A stretch of DNA of 64,000 bases from Phyllobacteriaceae bacterium (GTDB lineage Bacteria; Pseudomonadota; Alphaproteobacteria; Rhizobiales; Rhizobiaceae), in NCBI GenBank assembly GCA_002708825.1, contig PAPF01000016.1:146428-210427 (forward strand). Direction: 5' to 3'. Of the stretch, positions 51,640-61,417 are shown piece after piece. Under the pieces are notes generated by a model. That model was not told where the DNA came from and searched no databases. It was given only the letters and a program-made list of their open reading frames with translations. How positions within the stretch are numbered: position 1 is the stretch's first letter; each line of letters starts with the position of its first letter. Both the position numbers and the translations under genes were made by a program.

Positions 51640-52784
51640 ACGGCGCGCTCCTTGAAGACCTCACGGCGCTGCGCCGCACATTGCACCGCCATCCGGAAGT
51701 TTCTGGCGATGAAGCCTGGACGGCCGCGCGCATTGCAGACGAACTCGCTCATTGTCACCCCGATCACCTGATCACCGGCATTGGTGGCCATGGTGTGGTG
51801 GCGGTCTGGGAGTCCGGCAATTCCGGTCCCTCGGTGTTGATCCGCAGCGAACTGGACGGCCTGCCGATCATCGACAAGGCGCCGGTCGAATGGCGCTCGG
51901 CGATCGAGGGGCGGGGGCATCTGTGCGGCCATGACGGTCACATGGCGATTCTCGCCGGCCTTGCCCGGCACCTGCACGAGCGCCCGGTCGGAAAGGGCCG
52001 CGCCATCCTCCTGTTCCAGCCCGCCGAGGAAAACGGCGCCGGCGCGGCCGCCATGCTGGCCGATCCGCGTTTTGCCGAAATCCGGCCGGACATGGCCTTT
52101 GCCCTGCACAATCTGCCGGGGATGGCAAAAGGGACTGTGGCGATCCGGCCCGGCCCCATGTGCTACGCCTCCGAGGGCCTGTCAATCCGCCTGACCGGGC
52201 GCACATCCCATGCCAGCCAGCCCGAAGCCGGGCTGAGCCCGGCCGCCGCCATGTGCGAACTGGTCGAGGCCCTGCCGCGCCTGCCCGCGACGCTTGGGCA
52301 TCCGGAAGGCCATTCAGTTGTCACGCTGGTCCACGCCCGCCTCGGCGAGGAGGCCTTCGGCATCGCGCCGGGCGAGGCCCATGTCATGGCCACCCTGCGC
52401 GCCATTGACGACGTCAGGCAGGATGCGCTGATGCGGACAGCGCGCGACCTGGCGCGCGCCGCCGCCGCCCGTCACGGGCTGGAGATCGCGATGGAAACGG
52501 CGGACGGTTTCGCGGCCAATGTCAATGACGCCGCTGCCGTGGCCCGTGTCGAGAGCGCCTTTGCATCGCTCGGCCTGACCGTCATGCCGCTGGAGGGTCC
52601 GTTCCGGTGGTCGGAGGATTTCGGCCGCTTCGGCCAGGCATGCCCCACCGCCATGTTCGTCCTGGGCGCGGGCGAAGCCCATCCGCCGCTGCATGCACCC
52701 GACTATGATTTTCCCGACGACATCATCGAAACGGGCATGTCCGTGTTCGAGCGGGTGATTCGCGATCTCTGCGGCGCCGCTTGA
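51633..52784 (+). CDS. M20 family amidohydrolase (hippurate/N-acyl-amino-acid type)
   Basis: A 383-aa metal-dependent amidohydrolase of the M20D group. RRTLHRHPEVSGDE at the N-terminus, CGHDGHMA (metal ligands), FQPAEENGAGAAAML (catalytic Glu pair) and a C-terminal PPLHAPDYDFPDD His are present. Such enzymes deacylate N-acyl amino acids, hippurate or indole conjugates; the substrate is unknown. Overlaps DUF1737; follows the CoA-ester lyase, suggesting a three-gene unit. Confidence 0.93.
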   Translation: MVDGALLEDLTALRRTLHRHPEVSGDEAWTAARIADELAHCHPDHLITGIGGHGVVAVWESGNSGPSVLIRSELDGLPIIDKAPVEWRSAIEGRGHLCGHDGHMAILAGLARHLHERPVGKGRAILLFQPAEENGAGAAAMLADPRFAEIRPDMAFALHNLPGMAKGTVAIRPGPMCYASEGLSIRLTGRTSHASQPEAGLSPAAAMCELVEALPRLPATLGHPEGHSVVTLVHARLGEEAFGIAPGEAHVMATLRAIDDVRQDALMRTARDLARAAAARHGLEIAMETADGFAANVNDAAAVARVESAFASLGLTVMPLEGPFRWSEDFGRFGQACPTAMFVLGAGEAHPPLHAPDYDFPDDIIETGMSVFERVIRDLCGAA

Positions 52785-52860
52785 CGCCGGTCAACGCGCA
52801 CGGCCGCATCCACTGGCATCGTCAATCAAGGATCGCAGGATGCAGAAAAGGAGACGAGAC

Positions 52861-53211
52861 ATGGTGCGGAATTTTCTGGGTGCATGTGCCGTCGCGGCGG
52901 CGGTGGCCTTGCCGGCCGTTCCGGCTGCGGCGGGCGATTGTACCGGCTACGTGGTCGGCGTGCGTCCGATCTCGCAATACAATCATGCCCGCGGCAACGG
53001 CTTCCTCGCCGTGCGCACCGGTCCGGGATCGCGCTACCGCCAGATCGGTGAGCTTTATGCCGGCGATGAAGTGTCCGTGTGGGACCGCAGCGGCAACTGG
53101 TATCAGGTGGCCTGCATGTCCGGTGATTGCACCAATCCCTATTGGGGCCGGCCAAGCCCGCGCGGCTGGGTTTCGGCGCGCTATATCGACGCCCGCGGCG
53201 TCTGCCCGTAA
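52861..53211 (+). CDS. Secreted SH3-domain protein
   Basis: A 116-aa product with a signal peptide (residues 1-25, ending PAAAG) and one bacterial SH3 domain (AVRTGPGSRYRQIGELYAGD, then NWYQVACMSGDC and PRGWVSARYI). AAAAGGAGACGAGAC precedes the ATG. Such domains bind peptidoglycan or peptides in the periplasm. Several cysteines suggest disulfides. Convergent with the response regulator gene. Confidence 0.88.
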   Translation: MVRNFLGACAVAAAVALPAVPAAAGDCTGYVVGVRPISQYNHARGNGFLAVRTGPGSRYRQIGELYAGDEVSVWDRSGNWYQVACMSGDCTNPYWGRPSPRGWVSARYIDARGVCP

Positions 53212-53223
53212 GGCGGAGGCGGC

Positions 53224-53604
53224 TCAGCCGGCCAGTCGCGGCTTGCGGATGGGCGCCTCGTCGGAGCGCATCAGGAGGGCCATGGCCTTGAGGTAGTCGA
53301 CCGGCTTGGCCAGCAGCGGCGGATTGGTAAGCCCGCTCTCTTCGATGGCGTCGAGGCTCGCGCCCGACACGACGAAGAAGGGCAGGCCGGCTGCGCGCAG
53401 CGCATGGGCGACCGGTGTCACGACGCCATCGGGCAGGTTGAAATCGAGAATCGCCCCGTCCACGTCCTCAAGCAGGAGGATGCGTTGTGCCTCGGCGACG
53501 CTCTGCGCCAGGATGACGGCATAGCCGGCCGCCTCGGCCTGCGTGGCGGCGTCCATGGCCAGCCACGCGTCGTCTTCCACGATAAGCAGGGTCGGCTTGT
53601 GCAT
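53224..53604 (-). CDS. Single-domain response regulator
   Basis: A 126-aa CheY-like receiver with no output domain. The acidic pocket is Glu10-Asp11-Asp12 (LIVEDDAW), the phospho-acceptor Asp54 (AILDFNLPDG), Ser80 (VVSGAS) and Lys100 (LLAKPV). No kinase lies nearby, so the partner is elsewhere. A TTAACCAT element at 53700-53707 on the minus strand lies 96 bp upstream. Alphaproteobacterial single-domain receivers often work in phosphorelays or as sinks. Confidence 0.92.
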   Translation of the reverse strand: MHKPTLLIVEDDAWLAMDAATQAEAAGYAVILAQSVAEAQRILLLEDVDGAILDFNLPDGVVTPVAHALRAAGLPFFVVSGASLDAIEESGLTNPPLLAKPVDYLKAMALLMRSDEAPIRKPRLAG

Positions 53605-53751
53605 GGCACTCCCTTTCGTCCCTTGATCCCTTCATGTCCCGGCCGCTCAACGCCGGGAAGGGAAAGAGGTTTCCCCCTGCCTGCCGATGCTCCGGCAACA
53701 TGGTTAATGAAGGGTTCACCTGCGAAAGGCAGACGCCATGGGTCTGGGCGG

Positions 53752-54174
53752 TCAGCCGGCCTGTTCCTCGATTCGCGCCATGTCGTCGTCCGACAGGCCG
53801 AAATGATGGCCGATCTCGTGGACCAGGACATGGGTGACGATGTCTCCCAGCATCTCGTCGCTTTCCGCCCAGTAATCGAGAATGGCGCGCCGGTAGAGCG
53901 TGATTCGGTTGGGGCCCTCGCCGGTCTGCGGATTCCAGCGGTCGGCAATGCCGCGGCCCTCGAACAGTCCGAGCAGGTCGAACGGCGTTTCCAGCGCCAG
54001 CGCATCGAGGATTTCCTCCTCGGGAAAATCGGCCACCTGGATGACGATCTCGCCGGTCAGCGCCCGGAATTGGCCGGGAAGATGGGCATAGGCCTCCATT
54101 GCCATCAGCTCGATCTCGGCGAGCGTCGGCGCGGCGGCTGTCTGCCAGTTGCGGGTTGCGTAAATACGGGCCAT
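53752..54174 (-). CDS. Metallopeptidase-like protein, zincin fold (PF06262 type)
   Basis: A 140-aa acidic cytoplasmic protein ending with the zinc-binding HExxH motif His119-Glu120-His123 (VLVHEIGHHFGLSDDDM). Size and layout fit the PF06262 metallopeptidase family, mostly uncharacterised. The ATG at 54174 has AGGAAAAAGTG upstream. It is divergent from imuA; the LexA box between them lies 146 bp upstream of this start, so it could also be DNA-damage inducible. Confidence 0.88.
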   Translation of the reverse strand: MARIYATRNWQTAAAPTLAEIELMAMEAYAHLPGQFRALTGEIVIQVADFPEEEILDALALETPFDLLGLFEGRGIADRWNPQTGEGPNRITLYRRAILDYWAESDEMLGDIVTHVLVHEIGHHFGLSDDDMARIEEQAG

Positions 54175-54319
54175 CACTTTTTCCTGTCGGGCCCATATAG
54201 GCGTTTTTGCCTCAGGTTTGAAGAACATGGGCCCGATTCCGGCTGACAGTCCTGCCGGAACGGAAACAAGAATCTTTTCCTGCCCGCTTGACTCGTCCTG
54301 CCGGCTCTGGAATCCATAA

Positions 54320-54334
54320 GAACATAACAGGAAC
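54320..54334 (+). promoter_or_regulatory. LexA (SOS) box GAAC-N7-GAAC
   Basis: GAAC (54320-54323), seven bases, GAAC (54331-54334): exactly the direct-repeat LexA operator of Alphaproteobacteria. It lies 98 bp upstream of imuA in the divergent region shared with the zincin gene. Confidence 0.85.
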
Positions 54335-54432
54335 ATTAACAGCGGCGATCACCTGGCACTGCCTATGCGGGCCGGGGGAGCGCTCGCCCATTGCCCGGGT
54401 TCGCAGCAGGGCCCCATGAAAGGACAAGCGCC

Positions 54433-55443
54433 ATGGCCACCCGTGCCGTGACGGAGGAGCTATTGCACGATCTGCGCCAGCGGATCGCGGCCATCGAGGA
54501 CGCCACGCCCCGTCTCCAGCCGGGTCCGGCGGCAGGCGAAAGCCGCGTTTCACCGGACCATGGCGGGCGGGATGAAGCGGCCGGCACATTCCTGCGCGCC
54601 CATGGCCGCCCGGTGGAAGGCTTGCGCCATGCCCGCGCCCTGCGGGTTTCAACGGGCGATGAACGCGTTGACCGGCTGCTCGGCGGAGGCCTGCCGCTGG
54701 CCGCCCTCAGCGAGGTGATCGCGCCGGAAACGCGTGACGCGGGCGCGGCAGGCGCGCTGGCGCTGGGCCTTGCCCTGCGGGCCCATCGTGAGCGCAAGGC
54801 TGCTCCGCCCCAGGCACCGCTGCTCTGGGCGACCACACGCCAGGCGATGGCCGAGGCCGGCATGCCCTGGTCGCCGGGGCTGGCCGGTCTGGTCGGGCTG
54901 GAGCCGCACCGTCTTCTCCTGGCCGAAGTCCCCCGCCTTGCCGATCTTTTGTGGATCGCCGGCGAGGCGGCGCCCCTGCCCGGACTTTGCGCCGTGATCC
55001 TTGAAATGCGCGGCAACCCTGCCGCCTGCGACCTGAGCGCCACGCGCCGCCTGCACATGCGCGCACGCCATGCAGGCCGGCCGGTCATCCTGCTGCGCCA
55101 GGCGGCCCGTCCGGAAGCCGGCGCGGCCCTGCTGCGGCTTCTGGTGCGCGCCGCGCCCTCTGCCCCGGCAAGCGCCTTTGGCGTCACGCTCGATGGCACG
55201 ATCGGCAATCCCGCCTTTCGCCTGACCGTCGACAAGGGCGCCAGCGATACCCCTGACCTGACACTGGAGTGGAACCGTGATGAACAGCGATTTGTCCTGC
55301 GGCCCGACGGATCGGCGGAACGGGAGCCCGTCCGCCGCACGGCGCATCCTGGCGCTGTGGTTTCCCTGTCTGCCCACCGACCGGGTTCTGGCCATGCGCC
55401 ACGGCCGGACCTGGCGGACCCGCCCGCCCGCCGGCGCGGCTGA
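54433..55443 (+). CDS. imuA: ImuA, SOS mutagenesis accessory protein
   Basis: A 336-aa RecA-like/SulA-related protein of the imuA-imuB-dnaE2 mutagenesis cassette. The core VDRLLGGGLPLAALSEVIAP and a following RecA-fold segment (LLWATTRQAMAEAG) are typical of ImuA. AGGACAAGCGCC lies before the ATG at 54433. The last 164 bp overlap imuB in another frame, which implies tight translational coupling. Expected to be induced by LexA cleavage. Confidence 0.92.
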   Translation: MATRAVTEELLHDLRQRIAAIEDATPRLQPGPAAGESRVSPDHGGRDEAAGTFLRAHGRPVEGLRHARALRVSTGDERVDRLLGGGLPLAALSEVIAPETRDAGAAGALALGLALRAHRERKAAPPQAPLLWATTRQAMAEAGMPWSPGLAGLVGLEPHRLLLAEVPRLADLLWIAGEAAPLPGLCAVILEMRGNPAACDLSATRRLHMRARHAGRPVILLRQAARPEAGAALLRLLVRAAPSAPASAFGVTLDGTIGNPAFRLTVDKGASDTPDLTLEWNRDEQRFVLRPDGSAEREPVRRTAHPGAVVSLSAHRPGSGHAPRPDLADPPARRRG

Positions 55444-56914
55444 ACGCCCGCCGCTGGTCCTGGCCGAAACCGTGGCCGGCGCGCGGCGTCTGTCGGCCTG
55501 TTGCGGGAAGGCCACCGCGCTGGGACTTGTCCCCGGCCTCGGGCTGGCAGCCGCACGTGCCATGCATCCGGAAATCGAGGTCCTGCAGGCCGATCCGGCA
55601 GCCGACACCCGTTTCCTGAAGCACCTGGCACAATGGGCGACACGCTACACGCCGCTGGCCGGGCTGGACGGCAGCGATGGCCTGTTCCTGGACATTGCCG
55701 GCTGCGCCCATCTGTTCGGCGGGGAAGAAGCCCTCATGCTGGATGCGGTTGAGCGCGCCCGCGCGCTGGGCCTTGCGGTTCAGGCCGGTCTTGCGGCAAC
55801 GCCCGGCTGTGCATTTGCCGCTGCCCGGCTGCGGCCCGGCGCCATGATCGCGCCCGGCGCGGAAGAAGCCTTCCTGTCGCCCCTGCCCCTTTCGGCCCTG
55901 CGCCTTGAACCGAGGGCCGAGACCGGCCTGCGCGCCGTCGGCCTTTCCACCGTCGGCCGCCTGGCCGCCCAGCCGCGCGCCGCCATCGCCCGCCGTTTCG
56001 GCCCGGCGGTCATCGCCCGCCTCGATGCGGCGCTGGGCAGGACCGGCGAAACCGTCTCACCCCTCATGCCCGTGGCCGACCTTTCCGCCGAACGCCGGCT
56101 GGCCGAACCGGTCATGCTGGCCGAGCATGTCGAGGAAATCGCGCAGGGCCTTGCCCGTGCGCTCAAACCGGCGCTTGAAGAACGCGGCCAGGGCGCCCGG
56201 CGGCTGGAACTGGCGCTCTGGCGCACCGACGGCGCGGTGAAGCGCCTGACCGTCGGCACGGCACGGCCATTGCGCGAGCCGCGCGCCATTCGCGACCTGT
56301 TTCGCGAGCGCCTTGCCGCTCTCGACGGAACGCTCGATGCCGGCTGCGGCTTCGAGATCCTGCGCCTGTCGGTCCTCGCATCCGCGCCCTTCGGGGAAAG
56401 CCAGCGCGATCTTGCCGGCGATCCCGCGGACAGCGCCGAGGCCGTCGCCGCTTTCGCCGAACGCGCCGCTGCCCGCTTCGGCCCGCAGGTGCTGATGGCG
56501 CCCGGCCTCAGGGAAAGCCATTGCCCCGAACGCGCCGCCCTGCCCACCCCCGTTCCGGACATGGCGGGCAGCCTGGCGCTCAAGCACGATATCGCCACCC
56601 ATGCGCCCGCCCATGTGCCATGCGCGCCACGGCCCGTCCGCCTGCTTGCCACTCCCGAACCCGTCGACGCCATTGCCGGTATTCCCGACGGCCCGCCGGC
56701 CTCCTTCCGCTGGCGACGCGTACATTACCGCGTCGCCCGGGCCGAGGGGCCGGAACGGATCGGCCCGGAATGGTGGCGGGAACCGGAAGGCACGCCGGTG
56801 CGCGATTACTGGCAGGTGGAAGACGAAACGGGCCGCCGCTTCTGGCTCTACCGGGCCGGTTTCTATGACGGCGCCGCGCCGGTGCGCTGGTTCCTGCACG
56901 GTTTCTTTGCCTGA
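55280..56914 (+). CDS. imuB: ImuB, catalytically inactive Y-family polymerase-like protein
   Basis: A 544-aa Y-family homologue beginning [20 protein letters not shown], where an active polymerase would have the DxDxFFA catalytic motif; that motif is absent, as known for Imu[21 protein letters not shown] and the palm/finger remnants follow, and the C-terminus ([23 protein letters not shown]) is characteristic. ImuB bridges the beta clamp, ImuA and DnaE2. A GTG at 55277 is an alternative start. It overlaps imuA by 164 bp. Confidence 0.93.
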   Translation: MNSDLSCGPTDRRNGSPSAARRILALWFPCLPTDRVLAMRHGRTWRTRPPAGAAERPPLVLAETVAGARRLSACCGKATALGLVPGLGLAAARAMHPEIEVLQADPAADTRFLKHLAQWATRYTPLAGLDGSDGLFLDIAGCAHLFGGEEALMLDAVERARALGLAVQAGLAATPGCAFAAARLRPGAMIAPGAEEAFLSPLPLSALRLEPRAETGLRAVGLSTVGRLAAQPRAAIARRFGPAVIARLDAALGRTGETVSPLMPVADLSAERRLAEPVMLAEHVEEIAQGLARALKPALEERGQGARRLELALWRTDGAVKRLTVGTARPLREPRAIRDLFRERLAALDGTLDAGCGFEILRLSVLASAPFGESQRDLAGDPADSAEAVAAFAERAAARFGPQVLMAPGLRESHCPERAALPTPVPDMAGSLALKHDIATHAPAHVPCAPRPVRLLATPEPVDAIAGIPDGPPASFRWRRVHYRVARAEGPERIGPEWWREPEGTPVRDYWQVEDETGRRFWLYRAGFYDGAAPVRWFLHGFFA

Positions 56915-56928
56915 GGGGCGCAGTCGCC

Positions 56929-59900
56929 ATGCCCGCCTATGCCGAATTCGGTTGCCGGTCGAACTTCTCCTTCCTGGAAGGCGCATCCCATCCGGAAGAA
57001 CTGGCGGTGACGGGCAAGCGTCTCGGCCTGTCGGCTCTCGGCCTTGCCGACCGCAATTCCGTGGCCGGGGTGGTGCGCCTGCACCAGGCCGCGCGCGAGG
57101 CCGGTCTTGCCTTCCATCCCGGCGCGCGGCTGGTCTTTGCAGATGATGCAGGGCCGGTTCTTGCCTATCCGAGGCACCGCCGCGGCTGGGCCAATCTCTG
57201 CCGCATGCTGACGGCAGCCAACATGCGCGGCGAAAAGGGCGCTCCGGTCCTGCTGACACATGACCTGGTGGAATGGGGCGATGGCATGGGGCTTGTCTGC
57301 CTTGACGAGCCGCACAGGCCGGAAGCCGATCGCCTCGCCCGGCTGACAGCCTTGAAAAGCCGTTTCGGCGCCAGCCTGCGGCTGGGTATTCCGCCGACAT
57401 TCGATGGCATGAACGAGCGTCGTCTCGCAGCCGCCGCGATCCTCGCCCGGAAGACCGGGGTGGCGCCAATGGCAATCGCCGATGCGCGCTTTCACGCTCC
57501 CGCCCGGCGCGATCTCGCCGACGTGCTTGCCGCCATCCGTCTTGGAAAGCCGGTGGAAAAGGCGGGCTACGGACTTCCGGCCAATGGCGAGGCCTGCTTG
57601 CGCTCCCCCGATGCCATGGCCCGCCTGTTTCGCTCTTGTCAGGAAGCCATCGGGGAAACCATGAATTTTGCCGGCGAACTGTCATTCTCGCTGGATGAAC
57701 TGCGCCATGAATATCCCGATGAACCCTGCGGCCGGAGCGCCACCCCGCAGGAGGAACTGGAGCGCCTTTCCTGGCAGGGCGCGGCGAAACGCTATCCCGC
57801 AGGCGTGCCGGACAGGGTGAAGGCACAGATCCGCCACGAACTCCGGCTCATCGCCGAACTGGACTATGCCCGCTATTTCCTGACCGTTCATGACATCGTC
57901 CGCTTCGCCCGTTCGAAGGGCATTCTGTGCCAGGGCAGGGGCTCGGCCGCCAATTCGACCGTCTGCTACTGCATCGGCATCACGGAGGTGGACCCGGCGC
58001 TCACCGATCTCCTGTTCGAGCGCTTCATCTCGCCGGAACGGCGCGAACCGCCCGACATCGACGTCGATTTCGAGCATGAGCGGCGCGAGGAGGTGATCCA
58101 GTATATCTACGCCAAATATGGCCGCGACCGCGCCGGCCTGGCCGCGACCGTCATCACCTATCGCGCCCGCTCCGCCCTGCGCGAGGTGGGCAAGGTCATG
58201 GGACTTTCGGCCGATGCTGTCTCCGCCATGTCCGGTTCTGTCTGGGGCTGGTCGTCGTCGGGACCCAGCGAGCGCGAGGCGAGGGCAGGCGGCCTCGACA
58301 CGAAAAGCGCCGGGACCGCCCATGTCCTGCGGCTTGCCTCCGACATCATCGGCTTTCCCCGCCACCTGTCGCAGCATGTCGGCGGCTTCGTCATCACGAA
58401 GGACCGGCTCGACGAGGTGGTGCCGGTCACGCGTTCGGCCATGGACGGGCGCACCATGGTGGAATGGGACAAGGACGATCTCGACGCGCTCGGCATCCTC
58501 AAGATCGACGTGCTGGCGCTGGGCATGCTCACCTGCCTGTCGCGCGCCTTTGCCCTGTTGGAGGGCCATTACGGCGAAGCCCTGACGCTGGCCACCATTC
58601 CGAAGGAGGAAGGAGAAGTCTATGCCATGATCTGCCGCGCCGACACCGTGGGCGTCTTCCAGATCGAGAGCCGGGCACAGATGACCATGCTGCCGCGGCT
58701 GAAGCCGAAGGAATTCTACGATCTCGTCATCGAGGTCGCCATCGTGCGCCCCGGCCCCATCCAGGGCGACATGGTGCACCCCTATCTGCGCCGCCGCCAG
58801 GGCAAGGAGGCGGTCACCTATCCCAGCAGGGAACTCGAACAGGTGCTCGGCAAGACGCTGGGCGTGCCGCTGTTCCAGGAACAGGCCATGAAGATCGCCA
58901 TCGTCGCCGCCGGCTTCTCGCCCGCCGAGGCTGACAGGCTGCGCCGCGCCATGGCCACCTTTCGCCGCGTCGGCACGATTCACACCTTCCAGAAGAAGAT
59001 GATCGAGGGCATGGCGGCCAATGGCTATGACCGCGATTTCGCCGAGCGCTGCTTCCGCCAGATCGAGGGCTTCGGCGAATACGGTTTTCCCGAAAGCCAT
59101 GCCGCCTCGTTTGCCCTGCTGGTCTATGCCTCCTGCTGGCTGAAGGCGCGTTATCCCGATGTCTTCTGCGCCGCCATTCTCAATGCCCAGCCCATGGGCT
59201 TCTACGCGCCGGCCCAGCTTGTGCGCGATGCCCGCGAGCATGGCGTGGAGGTGCGCCCGCCCGATATCAACCATTCCGGCTGGGATTCGACGCTGGAAGA
59301 CAGCACCTTCGACGCCGCCCGCATTGCCCCGCGCCATCGCGAAATGAACGGCGTCATCCGGACATGCAAGGCGGTGCGGCTGGGCTTTCGCCAGATCAAG
59401 GGACTGGCCGAGGCCGACATGGCACGCCTCGTTGCCGCGCGCGGGCGCGGTTACGATTCGGTGCGCGACCTGTGGCTGCGCTCGGGCCTTGGCCCTGCCG
59501 TCATTGCGAAGCTGGCCGAGGCCGATGCCTTCGGCTCGCTGGGTCTGGACCGGAGGGCCGCGCTTTGGGCGGCACAGGCGCTTGATGGCGGGCAGGCGGC
59601 CGAACACCTGCCCCTGTTCGACCGGCCGGGAACGGTGTTGCGCGACCATGAACCCGACGCACACCTGCCGCCCATGCCAGCCGGCGAACAGGTGATCCAC
59701 GATTACCGCAGCCTGTCCCTGTCGCTGAAGGCCCATCCGCTCTCCTTCCTGCGCGCGCGTCTCGGCCGGGCGGGCGTTCTTGCCAGCGAAGGCCTGGAGC
59801 AGGCGCCATCCGGGCGTTTCGTCGAGGTCTGCGGCCTTGTGCTGGTGCGCCAGCGTCCGGGGTCTGCCAAGGGCGTGGTGTTCATGACGCTGGAAGACGA

Positions 59901-60267
59901 GACCGGCGTCGCCAACATCATTGTCTGGCCCAAGGTGCTGGAACGATTCCGCGCCATCGTGCTCGGCGCCCGGCTTGTTCGCGTGGCCGGTCGGCTGCAA
60001 AGCGAATCGGGCGTCATCCACGTGGTGGCCAGCCGCCTTGAGGACGCAACGCCGATGCTGGCGGGTTTGTCGGAGGAATCGCTTCTGATCGACAGCCTCG
60101 CCAATGCCGACGAGGTGCGCCGTCCGGTCGAGGACATGCGGGCCAGGGTGAAACCGGCTTCGAGGCTGGGCAGACTGTTGAAGGAGGAACCGGACCTGGC
60201 TACCGACCTTGCCACCTTGTCCCGCAAGGCCGGCGCGGTCATGCCGAAGGGCCGGAATTTTCACTAG
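56929..60267 (+). CDS. dnaE2: Error-prone DNA polymerase DnaE2
   Basis: A 1112-aa C-family polymerase for damage-induced mutagenic translesion synthesis. The N-terminal PHP domain starts [21 protein letters not shown]; the polymerase palm holds [21 protein letters not shown] (catalytic aspartates), and the OB domain follows near the C-terminus ([17 protein letters not shown]). It ends with the usual DnaE2 terminus MPKGRNFH. The tandem 50-bp hairpin array starts on the base after the stop codon. Third gene of the imuA-imuB-dnaE2 unit. Confidence 0.96.
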   Translation: MPAYAEFGCRSNFSFLEGASHPEELAVTGKRLGLSALGLADRNSVAGVVRLHQAAREAGLAFHPGARLVFADDAGPVLAYPRHRRGWANLCRMLTAANMRGEKGAPVLLTHDLVEWGDGMGLVCLDEPHRPEADRLARLTALKSRFGASLRLGIPPTFDGMNERRLAAAAILARKTGVAPMAIADARFHAPARRDLADVLAAIRLGKPVEKAGYGLPANGEACLRSPDAMARLFRSCQEAIGETMNFAGELSFSLDELRHEYPDEPCGRSATPQEELERLSWQGAAKRYPAGVPDRVKAQIRHELRLIAELDYARYFLTVHDIVRFARSKGILCQGRGSAANSTVCYCIGITEVDPALTDLLFERFISPERREPPDIDVDFEHERREEVIQYIYAKYGRDRAGLAATVITYRARSALREVGKVMGLSADAVSAMSGSVWGWSSSGPSEREARAGGLDTKSAGTAHVLRLASDIIGFPRHLSQHVGGFVITKDRLDEVVPVTRSAMDGRTMVEWDKDDLDALGILKIDVLALGMLTCLSRAFALLEGHYGEALTLATIPKEEGEVYAMICRADTVGVFQIESRAQMTMLPRLKPKEFYDLVIEVAIVRPGPIQGDMVHPYLRRRQGKEAVTYPSRELEQVLGKTLGVPLFQEQAMKIAIVAAGFSPAEADRLRRAMATFRRVGTIHTFQKKMIEGMAANGYDRDFAERCFRQIEGFGEYGFPESHAASFALLVYASCWLKARYPDVFCAAILNAQPMGFYAPAQLVRDAREHGVEVRPPDINHSGWDSTLEDSTFDAARIAPRHREMNGVIRTCKAVRLGFRQIKGLAEADMARLVAARGRGYDSVRDLWLRSGLGPAVIAKLAEADAFGSLGLDRRAALWAAQALDGGQAAEHLPLFDRPGTVLRDHEPDAHLPPMPAGEQVIHDYRSLSLSLKAHPLSFLRARLGRAGVLASEGLEQAPSGRFVEVCGLVLVRQRPGSAKGVVFMTLEDETGVANIIVWPKVLERFRAIVLGARLVRVAGRLQSESGVIHVVASRLEDATPMLAGLSEESLLIDSLANADEVRRPVEDMRARVKPASRLGRLLKEEPDLATDLATLSRKAGAVMPKGRNFH

Positions 60268-60499
60268 CATTTTCCAGCTGGCGAAAGCCGGCGTGGGACA
60301 AATGCGCACTGGCAAACCATTTTCCAGCTGGCGAAAGCCGGCGTGGGACAAATGCGCACTGGCAAAGCATTTTCCAGCCGGCGAAAGCCGGCGTGGGACA
60401 AATGCGCACTGGCAAAGCATTTTCCAGCCGGACGAAGTCTGGCGTCGGACAAATGCGGAAGGAAAACCTATTTTCCAGCCGGTCGAAGGCCGATGTTGT
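60268..60499. repeat. Tandem 50-bp repeat array, each unit with a GCCGGC-type hairpin
   Basis: Units start at 60268, 60318, 60368 and 60418, with a partial fifth at about 60469. Units 1-3 differ at only two positions; unit 4 is 51 bp and diverged. Each begins with (C)ATTTTCCAGC and contains a hairpin: GCYGGC-GAAA-GCCGGC in units 1-3, GCCGGAC-GAA-GTCTGGC in unit 4, and CGGTC-GAA-GGCCG in unit 5. Base changes keep the pairing. The array fills the gap between convergent dnaE2 and tetR. It does not code: 50 is not a multiple of three. There are no unique spacers, so it is not a CRISPR. Confidence 0.9.
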
Positions 60500-60534
60500 C
60501 CGGAGCCACTGCCCGGAAAACCGCCGTGACGCGC

Positions 60535-61113
60535 TCAGCCCCGCGCCGGGGAGAGCAGCAGATGTTCCATGCGGCGGAAACTCTCCGACAGGATCGCCGC
60601 GTCGCCAAGCGCATGGGCAAGCGCGATGCCGCCCTGCCATTCGGCAATGGCGGAGCGGGCGATGTTGAGCGCGATGGACGGCCGGATCCCCAGCCGCCCC
60701 AGTTCCCTGGCCGCGAAACCGATCAGCAGCGCGAAACTTTCCGCCGCGCGGGCCGATGCCGGCGGATGGTCCCGCCTGAAATCGCGCACGCACAGGGAAA
60801 TGGGACAGCCATGATCGACGCGTGAACGCAAGGACCGGGACAGGCGGTCGACAAGACCGGCAAGACGGGCGCGCGGCTCGAGATTCTCCGCGCTGATCGT
60901 GTCGATCATTCCCTGGGTCTCGCCGACAAAGATATCGGCAACGGCCTGCGCCAGATCGCCTTTTGTCTTGTAGTAGTAATAGACATTGCCAAGCGGCACA
61001 CGCGCCTGCGTCGCGATGTCTGCAATGGACGTGGCGGCATAACCCCGCGTCCAGAACAGTTCCGCGGCCGAAGCCGCGAGCGCCTGCCTCTTGCTGTTGC
61101 CGCTCTTGCTCAA
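60535..61113 (-). CDS. TetR-family transcriptional regulator
   Basis: A 192-aa repressor-type protein. The N-terminal helix-turn-helix is ATSIADIATQARVPLGNVYYYYKTKGDL, the usual TetR recognition region, and the C-terminal half is the ligand/dimer domain with a CPISLC segment. The TTG at 61113 is preferred because GGAGG sits 5 bp before it; a GTG at 61131 is possible. An inverted repeat upstream (61133-61159) may be its own operator. No target gene is obvious; dnaE2 is convergent. Confidence 0.9.
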   Translation of the reverse strand: MSKSGNSKRQALAASAAELFWTRGYAATSIADIATQARVPLGNVYYYYKTKGDLAQAVADIFVGETQGMIDTISAENLEPRARLAGLVDRLSRSLRSRVDHGCPISLCVRDFRRDHPPASARAAESFALLIGFAARELGRLGIRPSIALNIARSAIAEWQGGIALAHALGDAAILSESFRRMEHLLLSPARG

Positions 61114-61132
61114 GGGTGCCTCCGCATGCACC

Positions 61133-61159
61133 CAAGTTGCCTGACTGACTGATGACTTG
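61133..61159. promoter_or_regulatory. Candidate TetR operator
   Basis: CAAGT and ACTTG flank a core with repeated GACT (GACTGACTGATG), directly upstream of the tetR start. Position and partial symmetry fit an autoregulatory operator. Confidence 0.45.
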
Positions 61160-61210
61160 CAATGGCCGGGAGCGCTGCCGCCGGTCCCTGCGAAAAGCGG
61201 TATTTCCCGC

Positions 61211-61408
61211 TCAGTCCTCGATCGGCCGGGCTTCGGAAGGAAGCAGGATCGGAATGCCGCCATGGACCGGATAGGCCAGCCGCGCGGCCTTGGAAACCAG
61301 TTCGTTGCGATCCCGGTCGTAAACCAGCGTGGACTTGGTCAGCGGGCAGACGAGCAATTCCAGCATGCGCGGGTCGATCTGCATCCGCCGTTCGGTATCC
61401 GTCGCCAT
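61211..61408 (-). CDS. Trm112-like (UPF0434) protein
   Basis: A 65-aa protein with [18 protein letters not shown] and an ending in [16 protein letters not shown]. This is the small Trm112/UPF0434 family, a partner or remnant of methyltransferase-activating proteins. Only one cysteine remains, so a zinc knuckle is unlikely. It lies 9 bp after the Lon-domain gene, in a conserved rhizobial group. Confidence 0.92.
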   Translation of the reverse strand: MATDTERRMQIDPRMLELLVCPLTKSTLVYDRDRNELVSKAARLAYPVHGGIPILLPSEARPIED

Positions 61409-61417
61409 CCCGTGCCC

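Noticed and set aside
57682..60420. 912-codon antisense frame over dnaE2 and the repeats
   Set aside because: Shadow of dnaE2; its N-terminus is a translation of the 50-bp repeats and has no ribosome site.
60268..60499. CRISPR array
   Set aside because: Repeats are contiguous without unique spacers and no cas genes are nearby.
60239..61162. Minus-strand frame with repeated ICPTPAF/CQCAFVPRR segments
   Set aside because: The apparent peptide repeats arise from translating the 50-bp tandem unit in shifting frames; not a real gene.
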